Shown: positions 1 to 5,957 of the stretch, piece after piece
Layout: each line of letters opens with the position of its first letter
How positions within the stretch are numbered: the stretch's first letter is position 1
Assembly: GCA_017962865.1 (NCBI GenBank)
Contig: JAGCUM010000209.1
Span: forward strand, 1-6,735
DNA length: 6,735 bases
Source of the DNA: Spirochaetales bacterium
Lineage (GTDB): Bacteria > Spirochaetota > Spirochaetia > Sphaerochaetales > Sphaerochaetaceae
Reading direction: 5' to 3'
Translations under genes and position numbers: made by a program
The notes under the pieces: model-generated
What the model was told of the DNA's origin: nothing
Database searches by the model: none
Seen by the model: only the letters and a program-made list of their open reading frames with translations

Positions 1-688
1 GGGGAACTGCCACGGCAAGAACCGATGCAATGAGGACAGTCAGGATCACGGCCCTGGTACCTTCGGAGAGCTCTCCGACATACGGTAGCCTGAAAGCAAT
101 ATAACTGAGCAGAAAACTCGCAGGAATTGCAAAAAGAAGCACCTTATCTCTCTTTGCAGGCGGAATGAAGCAGGCAATGAACATTCCGTACAGGGCAACG
201 CTCAGGGCGCTGACTATCCTTGCAGGGAGTATGTTGCCCGCGATTATTCCCAAAGCGGTACCGACTGCCCAGGACGGGACTGCGACCACAATGGCTCCGT
301 AGTTGATGTATGGATTGAGGTAGCCCGGAATGGATACCGAAAGGCTGAAGATCTCATCGGTGATGTAGAGCCCCACTCCGAACCTGTGGATCAGCGGAGT
401 ATCCTCCGAGAACTTCTGACCCAGGGCACAGCTCATCAGAAGGTATCTGCCGTTGGCTACGATGGAAACGAAGATAAGTTCGACTATCGATGCCCCTGCC
501 CCTATGAGAGAGAACAAGGCATATTCGCCTGCCGATGCACTGTTGAGGATGCTGGCCAGAAATCCCTGGAATGCAGTAAGCCCTACTGCCCTTGCGGCTA
601 TGCCGAGGGAGAACGATACGGCAAGATAACCCAATGCAATCGGGATTCCCGCTCTCATTCCCCTGAGAAAAGCCTGTTTCCTGGTCAT
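1..688 (-). CDS. azlC: AzlC-family branched-chain amino acid exporter subunit (3' end outside window)
   Basis: This gene reads leftward from an ATG at 688 and stays open to the left edge: 229 codons with no stop. AzlC proteins are about 230-240 residues, so probably only a few residues are missing. AzlC is the large membrane subunit of the AzlCD-type exporter of branched-chain amino acids and analogues. Seen: a strongly hydrophobic protein with segments near residues 13-33, 55-77, 130-150, 155-175, 183-198 and 212-229; the family-like motifs NGRYLLMS (79-86) and TDEIF (110-114); and a small-residue stretch ASAGEYA (51-57) where the family often has AGaaQ. The start is fixed by AAGGGGAAG, which overlaps the MATE stop codon and lies about 5-6 nt before the ATG. 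The gap to the MATE gene is 11 bp, so the two are probably co-transcribed. The small partner azlD would lie beyond the left edge and cannot be seen. Family assignment is from recalled motifs; substrate is inferred. Confidence 0.85.
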   Translation of the reverse strand, partial: MTRKQAFLRGMRAGIPIALGYLAVSFSLGIAARAVGLTAFQGFLASILNSASAGEYALFSLIGAGASIVELIFVSIVANGRYLLMSCALGQKFSEDTPLIHRFGVGLYITDEIFSLSVSIPGYLNPYINYGAIVVAVPSWAVGTALGIIAGNILPARIVSALSVALYGMFIACFIPPAKRDKVLLFAIPASFLLSYIAFRLPYVGELSEGTRAVILTVLIASVLAVAVP

Positions 689-699
689 CTAACTTCCCC

Positions 700-2079
700 T
701 TACAGCGCCCTTATTTCGGCACCTTCACGGAGCTTTCTGCCCGTTGCGACCTTCATGGTCACAAAGCATGCCGTGGCTCCGATCACATCCGATACGGGCT
801 CTGCGGCAAAAACTCCGAGAACACCCAAATTAAACATGTTAGGAAGGATGTATACAAGAGGTATTACGAGAATTGCCTTTCGGAAAAGCGAGAAAAACAG
901 TGCATGTCGCGCCATCCCCAATGATGTGAAGGTGCTCTGGCCTGCTGTCTGCAGTGCCATGAAGAACTGCAGGCAGAAGAAGACCCTTATGGCAGTGATG
1001 CTGCACTGATAGACTCCGCTCTCCTCCGTGAACAGTCCGGCAAAGAAGCCCGGGATAAACATCAGAAGGGCCCAGACGATGATGAAATAGCCTAGGACAA
1101 TCACCAGCATGTAGTTGCTGGCGCTCTTTACCCTCTTGAACTGCTTGGCCCCGTAGTTGTAGCTCATGATCGGCTTTGCGGCACCCGACACACCGTGCAT
1201 GACGGTCAGCACGACTTCCCTGATGGAGGAAATCACCGTCATCGCACCTACCCAGGAATCGCCGCCCAGGACCTGGAGCCTTGCATTGCTGAACATCGAC
1301 ACCGCGCTGTTGGTGATTGCAAAGCAGAAGTCGGTAACTCCCAGGGCCATTATCTTGACGATGATTCCGAAATCGGGTCTGAAGCCTTTGAATGTAAGCC
1401 TGATGGGGGTATGTTTTCCGAACAGGAACTTCAGAACCCATGCGGCACTCACGAACTGGGCTATTATCGTCGCGATAGCGGCACCCCGGACGCCCAGCTT
1501 GAACACGAAGATGAACAGCGGATCCAGGATGATATTGATCACCGCACCGATCATGACCGTCATCATCCCGGTCCTGGCATAGCCCTGGGCATTGATGTAC
1601 GGATTCAGTCCCACGGAGATCATCACGAAGATGGTCCCGATGAGGTAGACGTTCAGATAGTCATCGGCATACGGGAAAGTGACCTCGGAGGCCCCGATGA
1701 GCCACAGCACCGGCTGCTTTACGGCATAGGAGATGGCAGTCAGGGCAATGCCCACCACGATGAGCATGAAGGCCGCGTTCTGCATGTATCTGGCGGCAAG
1801 CTCCTTGTCCCCCTTGCCGCTTGCCATCGCAAACAGCGGGGCCCCTCCGTTGCCGAACAGGTTCTGGAATGCTGTGATTATGGTGATTATCGGAAAAGCC
1901 AGCCCTATTCCCGTGAGGGCATAGGAACCCGCACCGGGGATGTGCCCCAGATAGATTCTGTCGACGATGCTGTAAAGGGCGTTGATGAGCACGGCTGCGG
2001 TCATGGGCACAGCCATCCTGAAGATGTTCTGAGGAATGCTGCCCTGAGTGAAATCGCTCTTGTTCGTGCTCTGCTTCAT
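700..2079 (-). CDS. MATE-family multidrug/toxin efflux transporter (MepA-like)
   Basis: A complete 459-residue protein, the normal MATE length (about 440-470), predicted to be an inner-membrane cation-coupled antiporter exporting organic cations or drugs. It shows the pseudo-duplicated MatE architecture: first half about residues 17-220 and second half about 237-445, with some 12 hydrophobic segments. Recognisable motifs are NGGAPLFAMASGKGD (77-91), NPYINAQGYARTGM (159-172), DPLFIFVFKLGVRGAA (186-201), YNYGAKQFKRV (307-317) and QSTFTSLGMARHALFF (381-396). The glycine-rich loop and the QGYARTGM and YNYGA motifs resemble the MepA-like subfamily of clostridia and spirochaetes. The ATG at 2079 has only a weak AAGG about 11 nt upstream. 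Codons 1-20 look like a usual MATE N-terminus, so the start is likely right but not proven. It lies 71 bp downstream of rubrerythrin, behind a hairpin, with no convincing promoter of its own, so expression may rely on read-through. azlC follows after 11 bp. Substrate is unknown. Confidence 0.93.
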   Translation of the reverse strand: MKQSTNKSDFTQGSIPQNIFRMAVPMTAAVLINALYSIVDRIYLGHIPGAGSYALTGIGLAFPIITIITAFQNLFGNGGAPLFAMASGKGDKELAARYMQNAAFMLIVVGIALTAISYAVKQPVLWLIGASEVTFPYADDYLNVYLIGTIFVMISVGLNPYINAQGYARTGMMTVMIGAVINIILDPLFIFVFKLGVRGAAIATIIAQFVSAAWVLKFLFGKHTPIRLTFKGFRPDFGIIVKIMALGVTDFCFAITNSAVSMFSNARLQVLGGDSWVGAMTVISSIREVVLTVMHGVSGAAKPIMSYNYGAKQFKRVKSASNYMLVIVLGYFIIVWALLMFIPGFFAGLFTEESGVYQCSITAIRVFFCLQFFMALQTAGQSTFTSLGMARHALFFSLFRKAILVIPLVYILPNMFNLGVLGVFAAEPVSDVIGATACFVTMKVATGRKLREGAEIRAL

Positions 2080-2106
2080 CGGTCAATCGGCCTTAAATAA
2101 ACTGCG

Positions 2107-2125
2107 GGGCCGGAAAAACCGGCCC
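2107..2125 (-). terminator. Hairpin after rubrerythrin, probable intrinsic terminator
   Basis: A perfect 7-bp GC-only stem, GGGCCGG / CCGGCCC, encloses a 5-nt loop (UUUUU when read leftward). It lies 25 bp beyond the rubrerythrin stop codon. Read on the minus strand, the stem is followed by CGCAGTTTATTT, so the T-tract is broken and starts late. This suggests partial rather than complete termination, leaving read-through into the MATE-azlC pair possible. Confidence 0.6.
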
Positions 2126-2150
2126 GACAGACAAACAGATTCCTGATTTA

Positions 2151-2687
2151 TCAGTAATTCTCTGCGTTGATCTCGAAGTATGCCTTCGGATGTGCGCATA
2201 CCGGACAAAGCTCGGGAGCCTTGGTTCCGACTACGATGTGACCGCAGTTGCGGCACTTCCAGACCTTGACCTCGCTCTTGGCGAAGACAGCTGCTGTCTC
2301 GACATTCTCGAGAAGAGCTCTGTAGCGCTCCTCATGATGCTTCTCGATTGCACCGACCATGCGGAACTTGGCTGCAAGAGCCTTGAAGCCCTCGGCCTCT
2401 GCGGTCTTTGCAAAGTCCTCGTACATATCCGTCCACTCGAAGTTCTCGCCGTCTGCTGCAGCCTTGAGGTTGTCGGTTGTCTTGCCGATTCCATCGAGTT
2501 CCTTGAACCACATCTTTGCATGCTCTTTCTCGTTCTCTGCTGTCTCGAGGAAGATGGCTGAGATCTGCTCGTAGCCTTCCTTCTTTGCAACGGATGCGAA
2601 ATAGGTATACTTGTTTCTAGCCTGGGATTCGCCTGCGAAAGCGGCCTGAAGGTTCTTCTCTGTCTGTGTTCCTGCGTACTTGCTCAT
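2151..2687 (-). CDS. rbr: Rubrerythrin (peroxide-reducing diiron/rubredoxin protein)
   Basis: A complete 178-residue rubrerythrin, slightly shorter than the about 191-residue Desulfovibrio protein. It is a cytoplasmic non-haem iron protein that reduces hydrogen peroxide to water with electrons from rubredoxin or NAD(P)H-linked partners, typical of anaerobes and microaerophiles. The N-terminal ferritin-like four-helix domain (about 1-130) has the diiron ligand pattern: E20 in [10 protein letters not shown]53 and H56 in ENEKEH, the AEAEGF glutamates E97/E99, and E115 and H118 in EKHHEER. The C-terminal rubredoxin-like domain has C145-x2-C148 and C161-x2-C164 (CRNCG and CPVCAHP) for one Fe(SCys)4 site. 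All expected metal ligands appear present. The start is supported by AAGGAG seven nt before the ATG. It lies 27 bp downstream of the Cys-tail membrane protein with no terminator between, so the two are probably co-transcribed; a hairpin follows it. No separate promoter was seen in the 27-bp gap. Confidence 0.97.
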   Translation of the reverse strand: MSKYAGTQTEKNLQAAFAGESQARNKYTYFASVAKKEGYEQISAIFLETAENEKEHAKMWFKELDGIGKTTDNLKAAADGENFEWTDMYEDFAKTAEAEGFKALAAKFRMVGAIEKHHEERYRALLENVETAAVFAKSEVKVWKCRNCGHIVVGTKAPELCPVCAHPKAYFEINAENY

Positions 2688-2701
2688 ATTGTTCTCCTTT
2701 T
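2688..2701 (-). promoter_or_regulatory. Strong ribosome binding site of rubrerythrin
   Basis: Read leftward the gap before the rubrerythrin ATG is AAAAGGAGAACAAT, with AAGGAG seven nt from the start codon. This is among the best Shine-Dalgarno sites in the window and implies efficient translation from a shared transcript with the upstream membrane-protein gene. Confidence 0.85.
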
Positions 2702-2714
2702 GTTTTGTTCGTTC

Positions 2715-3320
2715 TTACTTTTCTTCGATCTGTGCCGGTTCTGCCGGTGCGGCTTCTTCCTTGGCCTCATCCTGACAGCAGCACTGCTTTTCGCCTTCGT
2801 TCTGGCAGCAGCACTCGCCCTTGCCCTGCTCTATCTCGGCTCCGTATGCGAATACGAAGGAAAGCAGAATCATGGCGATGCCCAGTCCGAGACCGAAATC
2901 GAATCTGAAATCGTCCCAGCACTTGAAGATCGCACCGATGATGGCAGCGACAATCGAGGCAATGATCGGGGCAACGATATTCATGATACCCAATGTCCTG
3001 AAGGCCTTGGCTCCCTCGGCAGTGAACGGGGTGCCGTCCTTCTGCTCCATCGCAAAATAATCCTTGTGGGCCTTGCTTACGATGATGCCCTGGATGCTCA
3101 CGATAAGTCCTACGAGGCAGTCGCCGATCAGCTGGAAGACCTTGCGGCCGTTGTCACCCTCTATCCTGTCCACCAGTTTGGGGAAGAGATAGGAAAGGCT
3201 CAGAAGCACAACGCCTACGGTTGAGGCGATTGCACCGACGAGACACAGGATCACGAGGACCTTGCAGATGATTTCAAGGACATGGGAAGTGGTCTGGACG
3301 ACCTTGAGGTTCTTTGACAT
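2715..3320 (-). CDS. Four-helix membrane protein with duplicated Cys-cluster tail (possibly DUF2975-like)
   Basis: A 201-residue protein of unknown function. It shows four hydrophobic segments (about residues 13-46, 62-83, 112-132 and 141-160) followed by a charged, Cys-rich tail of about 40 residues. An even number of helices and positive charges near the N-terminus favour both ends being cytoplasmic. The loop motif GTPFTAEGAKAFRTLGI (96-112) resembles the PFT-x-E-N-V-K-R-L-R-x-I-G motif of DUF2975 proteins; this is from memory and tentative. The tail carries ECCCQNE and QCCCQDE ten residues apart (C170-172 and C180-182), then an Ala/Glu/Pro-rich end, and could bind metal or act in thiol chemistry. 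An in-frame GTG at 3323 would add one residue, but GGAGG lies 7 nt before the ATG at 3320, so the ATG is preferred. The upstream gene's TGA overlaps it (TGATG), implying translational coupling. Rubrerythrin follows after 27 bp. Reality of the gene is well supported; function is not. Confidence 0.85.
   Translation of the reverse strand: MSKNLKVVQTTSHVLEIICKVLVILCLVGAIASTVGVVLLSLSYLFPKLVDRIEGDNGRKVFQLIGDCLVGLIVSIQGIIVSKAHKDYFAMEQKDGTPFTAEGAKAFRTLGIMNIVAPIIASIVAAIIGAIFKCWDDFRFDFGLGLGIAMILLSFVFAYGAEIEQGKGECCCQNEGEKQCCCQDEAKEEAAPAEPAQIEEK
2760..2819 (-). repeat. Two diverged 30-bp units encoding the CCCQ tail
   Basis: Two adjacent 10-codon units encode residues 168-187 of the membrane protein. 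Both carry x-[EQ]-C-C-C-Q-[ND]-E at the same position. The TGCTGCTG(C/T)CAG core differs by a single silent base, while the flanking codons have diverged. It looks like an old in-frame duplication kept for the Cys cluster. Confidence 0.6.
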
Positions 3321-3559
3321 CACTTTGCCTCCGAAGCCTGAGCCAGCTCCTCGGCCTTCTTGTTCTCGGCCTCGATGCGCTCCTCAAGTTTCTTCTGCAT
3401 TTCCGCAGCCAGTTCCGGATAGGAAATCATGAATGCCTTGCTGAAGTAGACCTCTTCTGCCCTGAACTGTTCTCTCATGACCGACGGCGGGAGAAGGATG
3501 TCCTCTTCCGTGTCCCAATAGTAACTGTTGATGATTTTTTTGATCTGTCTTTTTCTCAT
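3320..3559 (-). CDS. Small charged protein of unknown function (79 aa)
   Basis: I do not recognise this protein. It starts with a basic patch (MRKRQIKK), continues with an aromatic/acidic segment (SYYWDTEED, residues 12-20) and LPPSVMREQF (23-32), and ends with a strongly charged, probably helical or coiled-coil region (about 48-79) rich in Glu, Lys and Ala. No signal peptide, membrane segment, zinc motif or clear helix-turn-helix is visible. A TGA lies three codons before the ATG, so the start cannot be further upstream; the next Met is residue 28. No usable Shine-Dalgarno site exists: GAGG is only 1 nt from the ATG. A promoter-like pair places transcription start at the ATG itself. Its TGA overlaps the next gene's ATG (TGATG), and its last codons carry that gene's GGAGG. 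The coupling supports a real gene whose product may act with the membrane protein. Possible alternatives are a cytosolic regulator or an assembly partner. Confidence 0.72.
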   Translation of the reverse strand: MRKRQIKKIINSYYWDTEEDILLPPSVMREQFRAEEVYFSKAFMISYPELAAEMQKKLEERIEAENKKAEELAQASEAK

Positions 3560-3565
3560 GCCTCA

Positions 3566-3594
3566 ATGATAAGGCAAAGGTAGATTATTGTCTA
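3566..3594 (-). promoter_or_regulatory. Candidate promoter of the 79-aa gene, giving a leaderless mRNA
   Basis: Reading leftward, -35 TAGACA (3594-3589, 5/6 to consensus), a 17-nt spacer and -10 TATCAT (3571-3566, 5/6) fit a sigma70-type promoter. The -35 box lies across the last codons of metY. With the -10 ending at position -7, the predicted start site is the A of the ATG at 3559. That would explain the missing Shine-Dalgarno site. Seen by eye only. Confidence 0.5.
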
Positions 3595-4877
3595 TCAGAA
3601 AGCGCTGAGAAACCTTTCTCCAGATCGGCGATGATATCGTCCACATGCTCCGTTCCGATCGACAGCCTGATGGTGTTGCGATGGATGTTCTGCTGGTCCA
3701 GCGCCTCGTCCGTAAGCTGGGCGTGAGTGGTGGTCGCAGGATGGATGACAAGGGACTTCACATCGGCCACGTTGGCAAGCAGCGAGAAGATCTCCAGGTT
3801 ATCGATGAACTTGTGTGCCTCGGCCTGGCCTCCCTTGATGTCGAATGTGAAGATCGAGCCTCCGCCGTTGGGGAAATACCTCTCGTACAGATCGTGCTGA
3901 GGATGGCCCGGAAGTGAAGGATGATTCACTTTTTCTACCAGAGGATGCTTTGCCAGGTACTCGACGACCTTCTTTGTGTTGTATGCGTGACGCTCAAGAC
4001 GCAGGGACAGTGTCTCTACTCCCTGGAGAAGAAGGAAGGCATTGAACGGGGAAATGGCCGCTCCGGTATCGCGCAGGATTATGGCCCTGATGTAGGTGAC
4101 GAATGCTGCGGGACCTGCGGCATCGGTGAATGCAACTCCGTGGTAGCTGGGGTTCGGATCGGAAACCTGCGGGAACTTGCCGCTCTTCTTCCAGTCGAAC
4201 TTTCCGGAATCGACCACAATGCCTCCGAGGGTTGTGCCGTGACCGCCGATGAACTTCGTGGCGGAATGAACGACTATGTCTGCTCCGTGCTCGATGGGAC
4301 GGATGAGATACGGGGTTCCGAATGTGTTGTCAATGACAAGCGGGATATTGTGCGAATGTGCGATTTCGGCACAGGCTTCGATATCGGGAATGTCGCTGTT
4401 GGGGTTTCCGAGCGTCTCGATGTAGATGGCCTTCGTGTTGGGCCTGACCGCTGCACGGACCTCAGAGAGATTGTGGATGTCTACGAATGTGGTTTCGACA
4501 CCGTACTCCGGAAGCGTATGGGCCAGCAGGTTGTAGCTGCCGCCGTAGATCGTCTGCTGTGCAACGATGTGATCTCCCTGCTTTGCAAGGGCCTGGATTG
4601 TATAGGTCACGGCTGCGGCACCGGATGCAAGTGCAAGGGCTGCGACTCCTCCCTCGAGGGCTGCAATCCTCTTCTCGAGGACTTCCTGAGTGGAGTTGGT
4701 CAGACGGCCGTAGATGTTTCCGGGCTCCTGGAGAGCGAATCTCGCAGCGGCATGGGCGGAATTGTGGAAAACGTAAGATGTGGTCTGGTAAATCGGGACC
4801 GCTCTTGCGTCGGTGGCGGGGTCGGCCTGTTCCTGACCGACGTGAAGCTGCAGTGTCTCGAATTTGTAGGTGCTCAT
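3585..4877 (-). CDS. metY: O-acetylhomoserine sulfhydrylase (O-acetylhomoserine aminocarboxypropyltransferase)
   Basis: A complete 430-residue PLP enzyme of the Cys/Met metabolism (cystathionine gamma-synthase-like) family, with the usual MetY length of about 425-435. It converts O-acetylhomoserine plus sulfide to homocysteine plus acetate in the cytoplasm. Seen: N-terminal FETLQLHVGQ and PIYQTTSYVF; YGRLTNST (Y56, R58), whose Tyr and Arg contact PLP phosphate of the neighbouring subunit in this family; SGAAA (85-89); DNTFGTPYL with D183, which binds the PLP pyridine nitrogen; HSATKFIGGHGT with the Schiff-base lysine K208; SLVIHPATTTH (375-385); and RLSIGTEH with R404, the substrate carboxylate contact. 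The about 55-residue insert after K208 (DWKKSGKFP onward) is typical of MetY rather than MetB/MetC. An in-frame ATG at 4910 would add 11 residues, but GGGGAGG lies 5 nt before the ATG at 4877 and the family N-terminus begins there. metA lies 108 bp upstream; a separate promoter and palindrome precede metY. Confidence 0.95.
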   Translation of the reverse strand: MSTYKFETLQLHVGQEQADPATDARAVPIYQTTSYVFHNSAHAAARFALQEPGNIYGRLTNSTQEVLEKRIAALEGGVAALALASGAAAVTYTIQALAKQGDHIVAQQTIYGGSYNLLAHTLPEYGVETTFVDIHNLSEVRAAVRPNTKAIYIETLGNPNSDIPDIEACAEIAHSHNIPLVIDNTFGTPYLIRPIEHGADIVVHSATKFIGGHGTTLGGIVVDSGKFDWKKSGKFPQVSDPNPSYHGVAFTDAAGPAAFVTYIRAIILRDTGAAISPFNAFLLLQGVETLSLRLERHAYNTKKVVEYLAKHPLVEKVNHPSLPGHPQHDLYERYFPNGGGSIFTFDIKGGQAEAHKFIDNLEIFSLLANVADVKSLVIHPATTTHAQLTDEALDQQNIHRNTIRLSIGTEHVDDIIADLEKGFSALSDRQ

Positions 4878-4916
4878 GTTTTCCTCCCCTCTATTCGTTG
4901 CCGATTTCATTTTATA

Positions 4917-4934
4917 CTAAACCTACTGGTTTAC
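4917..4934. promoter_or_regulatory. Palindromic operator candidate in the metY leader
   Basis: An inverted repeat TAAACC-TACT-GGTTTA (4918-4933) has six perfect base pairs per arm. It lies just downstream of the start site predicted from the metY promoter, about +3 to +19, a classic repressor position. A related shorter palindrome, AAAC-G-GTTT (4953-4961), lies in the promoter spacer. The binding protein is unknown; sulfur or methionine control would be logical but is inference. Confidence 0.4.
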
Positions 4935-4942
4935 TTGGTAAT

Positions 4943-4972
4943 ATCATACCACAAACGGTTTTTCTCAGTCAA
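4943..4972 (-). promoter_or_regulatory. sigma70-type promoter of metY
   Basis: Reading leftward: -35 TTGACT (4972-4967, 5/6 to consensus), an 18-nt spacer and -10 TATGAT (4948-4943, 5/6). It lies wholly in the metA-metY gap. The start site would fall near 4936, giving a leader of about 59 nt, too short for a SAM riboswitch. It lets metY be transcribed apart from metA. Confidence 0.7.
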
Positions 4973-4985
4973 TACTTTTCGGAAA

Positions 4986-5909
4986 TTAAAGATTCGGGAT
5001 TTCCTCGATATCATATGTGGTGCCCTGATACACGAAGTTGAGCCAGTTGGAATAGAAGAGGTTCGCATGGGATTTCCAGGTGACCTCCACTCCGAACTCG
5101 GGCTTGTCCGCAACAAAATAGTTGTACGGCGGCATCACGTTGCGTATCTTGCTCTCGTTCTCGAATTCCTTCATGAGGGTGCCGCGGTCATACTCCCAGT
5201 GTCCGTTGAGGAACACCTGTCTTCCGTCCTTGGTGGCTATGATATGGGGGCCTGCGAAATAGGATTCGTCGAGAATCTCAAGGGACTCGTTCTTCTTGAC
5301 GGCATCGATATCCAGCATGGTATATCTGGAATGCGGGACTAGGAATCTGTCGTCGAAGCCCCGTGTGAACGGATTGTCGTAGCTCTTGTGCAGAAGCGAA
5401 TGGGGAAACACTCCGGAAAGCTTGTGGTCCATGAGCTTCTTCCCTATTCCGTAATGATGGTACAGAGCTGCCTGTGCTCCCCAGCAGATATGGACCGTCG
5501 AGAAGACGTTCTTACGGGTATGGTCCGTGAATGCCGCAAGATCATCCCAGTAATCGACCTGCTCGAACGGGATTCTTTCAACAGGGGCGCCGGTTATGAT
5601 CATGCCGTCGAACTTCTCGTCCTTCACATCCTCGAAGCGCGCGTAGAATTCCTTCAGATGCGGAAGATCCTCGACCTTGCGGTGGTCGGTATCCATCATT
5701 ATCAATATTAAATTGACCTGAAGAGGTGTGTTGGCCAGCATACCCATCAGCTGCACTTCGGTGGCTTCCAGAGTGGGCATGAGGTTCAGGATTCCGATCT
5801 TGAGCGGACGGATCTTCTGTTCACGTCCGCGGGTGTTGGACATTACGAAAACACCCTTGCGCTTGAGTTTGTCGGAATGCGGATAGTTCTTCGGAAGCAG
5901 TATAGGCAT
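4986..5909 (-). CDS. metA: Homoserine O-acetyltransferase, MetA type
   Basis: A complete 307-residue MetA-family enzyme, matching the usual 300-310. It activates homoserine by O-acylation, the first dedicated step of methionine synthesis. It aligns along its whole length with E. coli MetA as I recall it: MPILLPKNYP start, REQKIRPLKIGILNLMP, FDGMIITGAP, ICWGAQAALYHHYG with catalytic C142, LSGVFPH, FLVPHSRY, NGHWEYD with catalytic H237 and E239, PYNYF and SNWLNFVYQ. Residue 111, just after TGAPV, is Glu (codon 5577-5579). In Bacillus cereus MetA, Glu111 goes with acetyl-CoA and Gly111 with succinyl-CoA, so an acetyltransferase is predicted; databases would often mislabel it succinyltransferase. 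An in-frame GTG at 5957 would add 16 residues, but the family N-terminus starts at 5909. No Shine-Dalgarno site precedes either start. metY follows after 108 bp and would use its product. Confidence 0.95.
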   Translation of the reverse strand: MPILLPKNYPHSDKLKRKGVFVMSNTRGREQKIRPLKIGILNLMPTLEATEVQLMGMLANTPLQVNLILIMMDTDHRKVEDLPHLKEFYARFEDVKDEKFDGMIITGAPVERIPFEQVDYWDDLAAFTDHTRKNVFSTVHICWGAQAALYHHYGIGKKLMDHKLSGVFPHSLLHKSYDNPFTRGFDDRFLVPHSRYTMLDIDAVKKNESLEILDESYFAGPHIIATKDGRQVFLNGHWEYDRGTLMKEFENESKIRNVMPPYNYFVADKPEFGVEVTWKSHANLFYSNWLNFVYQGTTYDIEEIPNL

Positions 5910-5915
5910 ACGGAT

Positions 5916-5944
5916 ATGATGACCAAAAATGAATGAATATTCAA
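5916..5944 (-). promoter_or_regulatory. Weak promoter candidate for metA, leaderless geometry
   Basis: Reading leftward: TTGAAT (5944-5939, 4/6), a 17-nt spacer and CATCAT (5921-5916, 4/6), ending six nt before the metA ATG. Both hexamers are weak. The placement equals that seen before the 79-aa gene and fits the absence of a Shine-Dalgarno site. Confidence 0.3.
5934..5943. promoter_or_regulatory. Perfect 10-bp palindrome overlapping the metA -35 candidate
   Basis: TGAATATTCA is a perfect palindrome lying 25 bp before the metA start and overlapping the -35-like TTGAAT. It could be a repressor site. AT-rich 10-mers of this kind also arise by chance. Confidence 0.25.
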
Positions 5945-5957
5945 TAGTCGGGTGCAC

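Noticed and set aside
386..1009. A 207-codon plus-strand frame with many Cys residues
   Set aside because: It lies opposite azlC and the end of the MATE gene, both with intact motifs; the CxC-like pattern is incidental and no SD precedes it.
1195..2100. A 301-codon plus-strand frame opposite the MATE gene, rich in His, Asp and Gly
   Set aside because: It mirrors the codon bias of the MATE gene; the His/Asp-rich composition is an antisense artefact and no motif is recognisable.
2143..2154. Small inverted repeat CTGAT-TT-ATCAG at the rubrerythrin stop codon
   Set aside because: AT-rich with a 2-nt loop; too weak to be a terminator, and the GC hairpin nearby is the better candidate.
4878..4910. 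Upstream in-frame start of metY at 4910
   Set aside because: It would bury the GGGGAGG ribosome site inside the coding region and add residues not seen in the family.
4878..4985. SAM-type riboswitch or T-box before metY
   Set aside because: The predicted leader is only about 59 nt and shows no multi-helix fold or terminator.
3921..5342. A 473-codon open frame on the plus strand, antisense to metA and metY and across their gap
   Set aside because: It lies opposite two enzymes with full family motifs, has Cys- and Gly-rich unfamily-like composition, and no domain or membrane pattern. Its length comes from the rarity of TTA, CTA and TCA codons in the genes opposite.
5910..5957. Upstream in-frame GTG start of metA at 5957
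   Set aside because: It lacks an SD and adds 16 residues before the conserved MPI-x-x-P family N-terminus.
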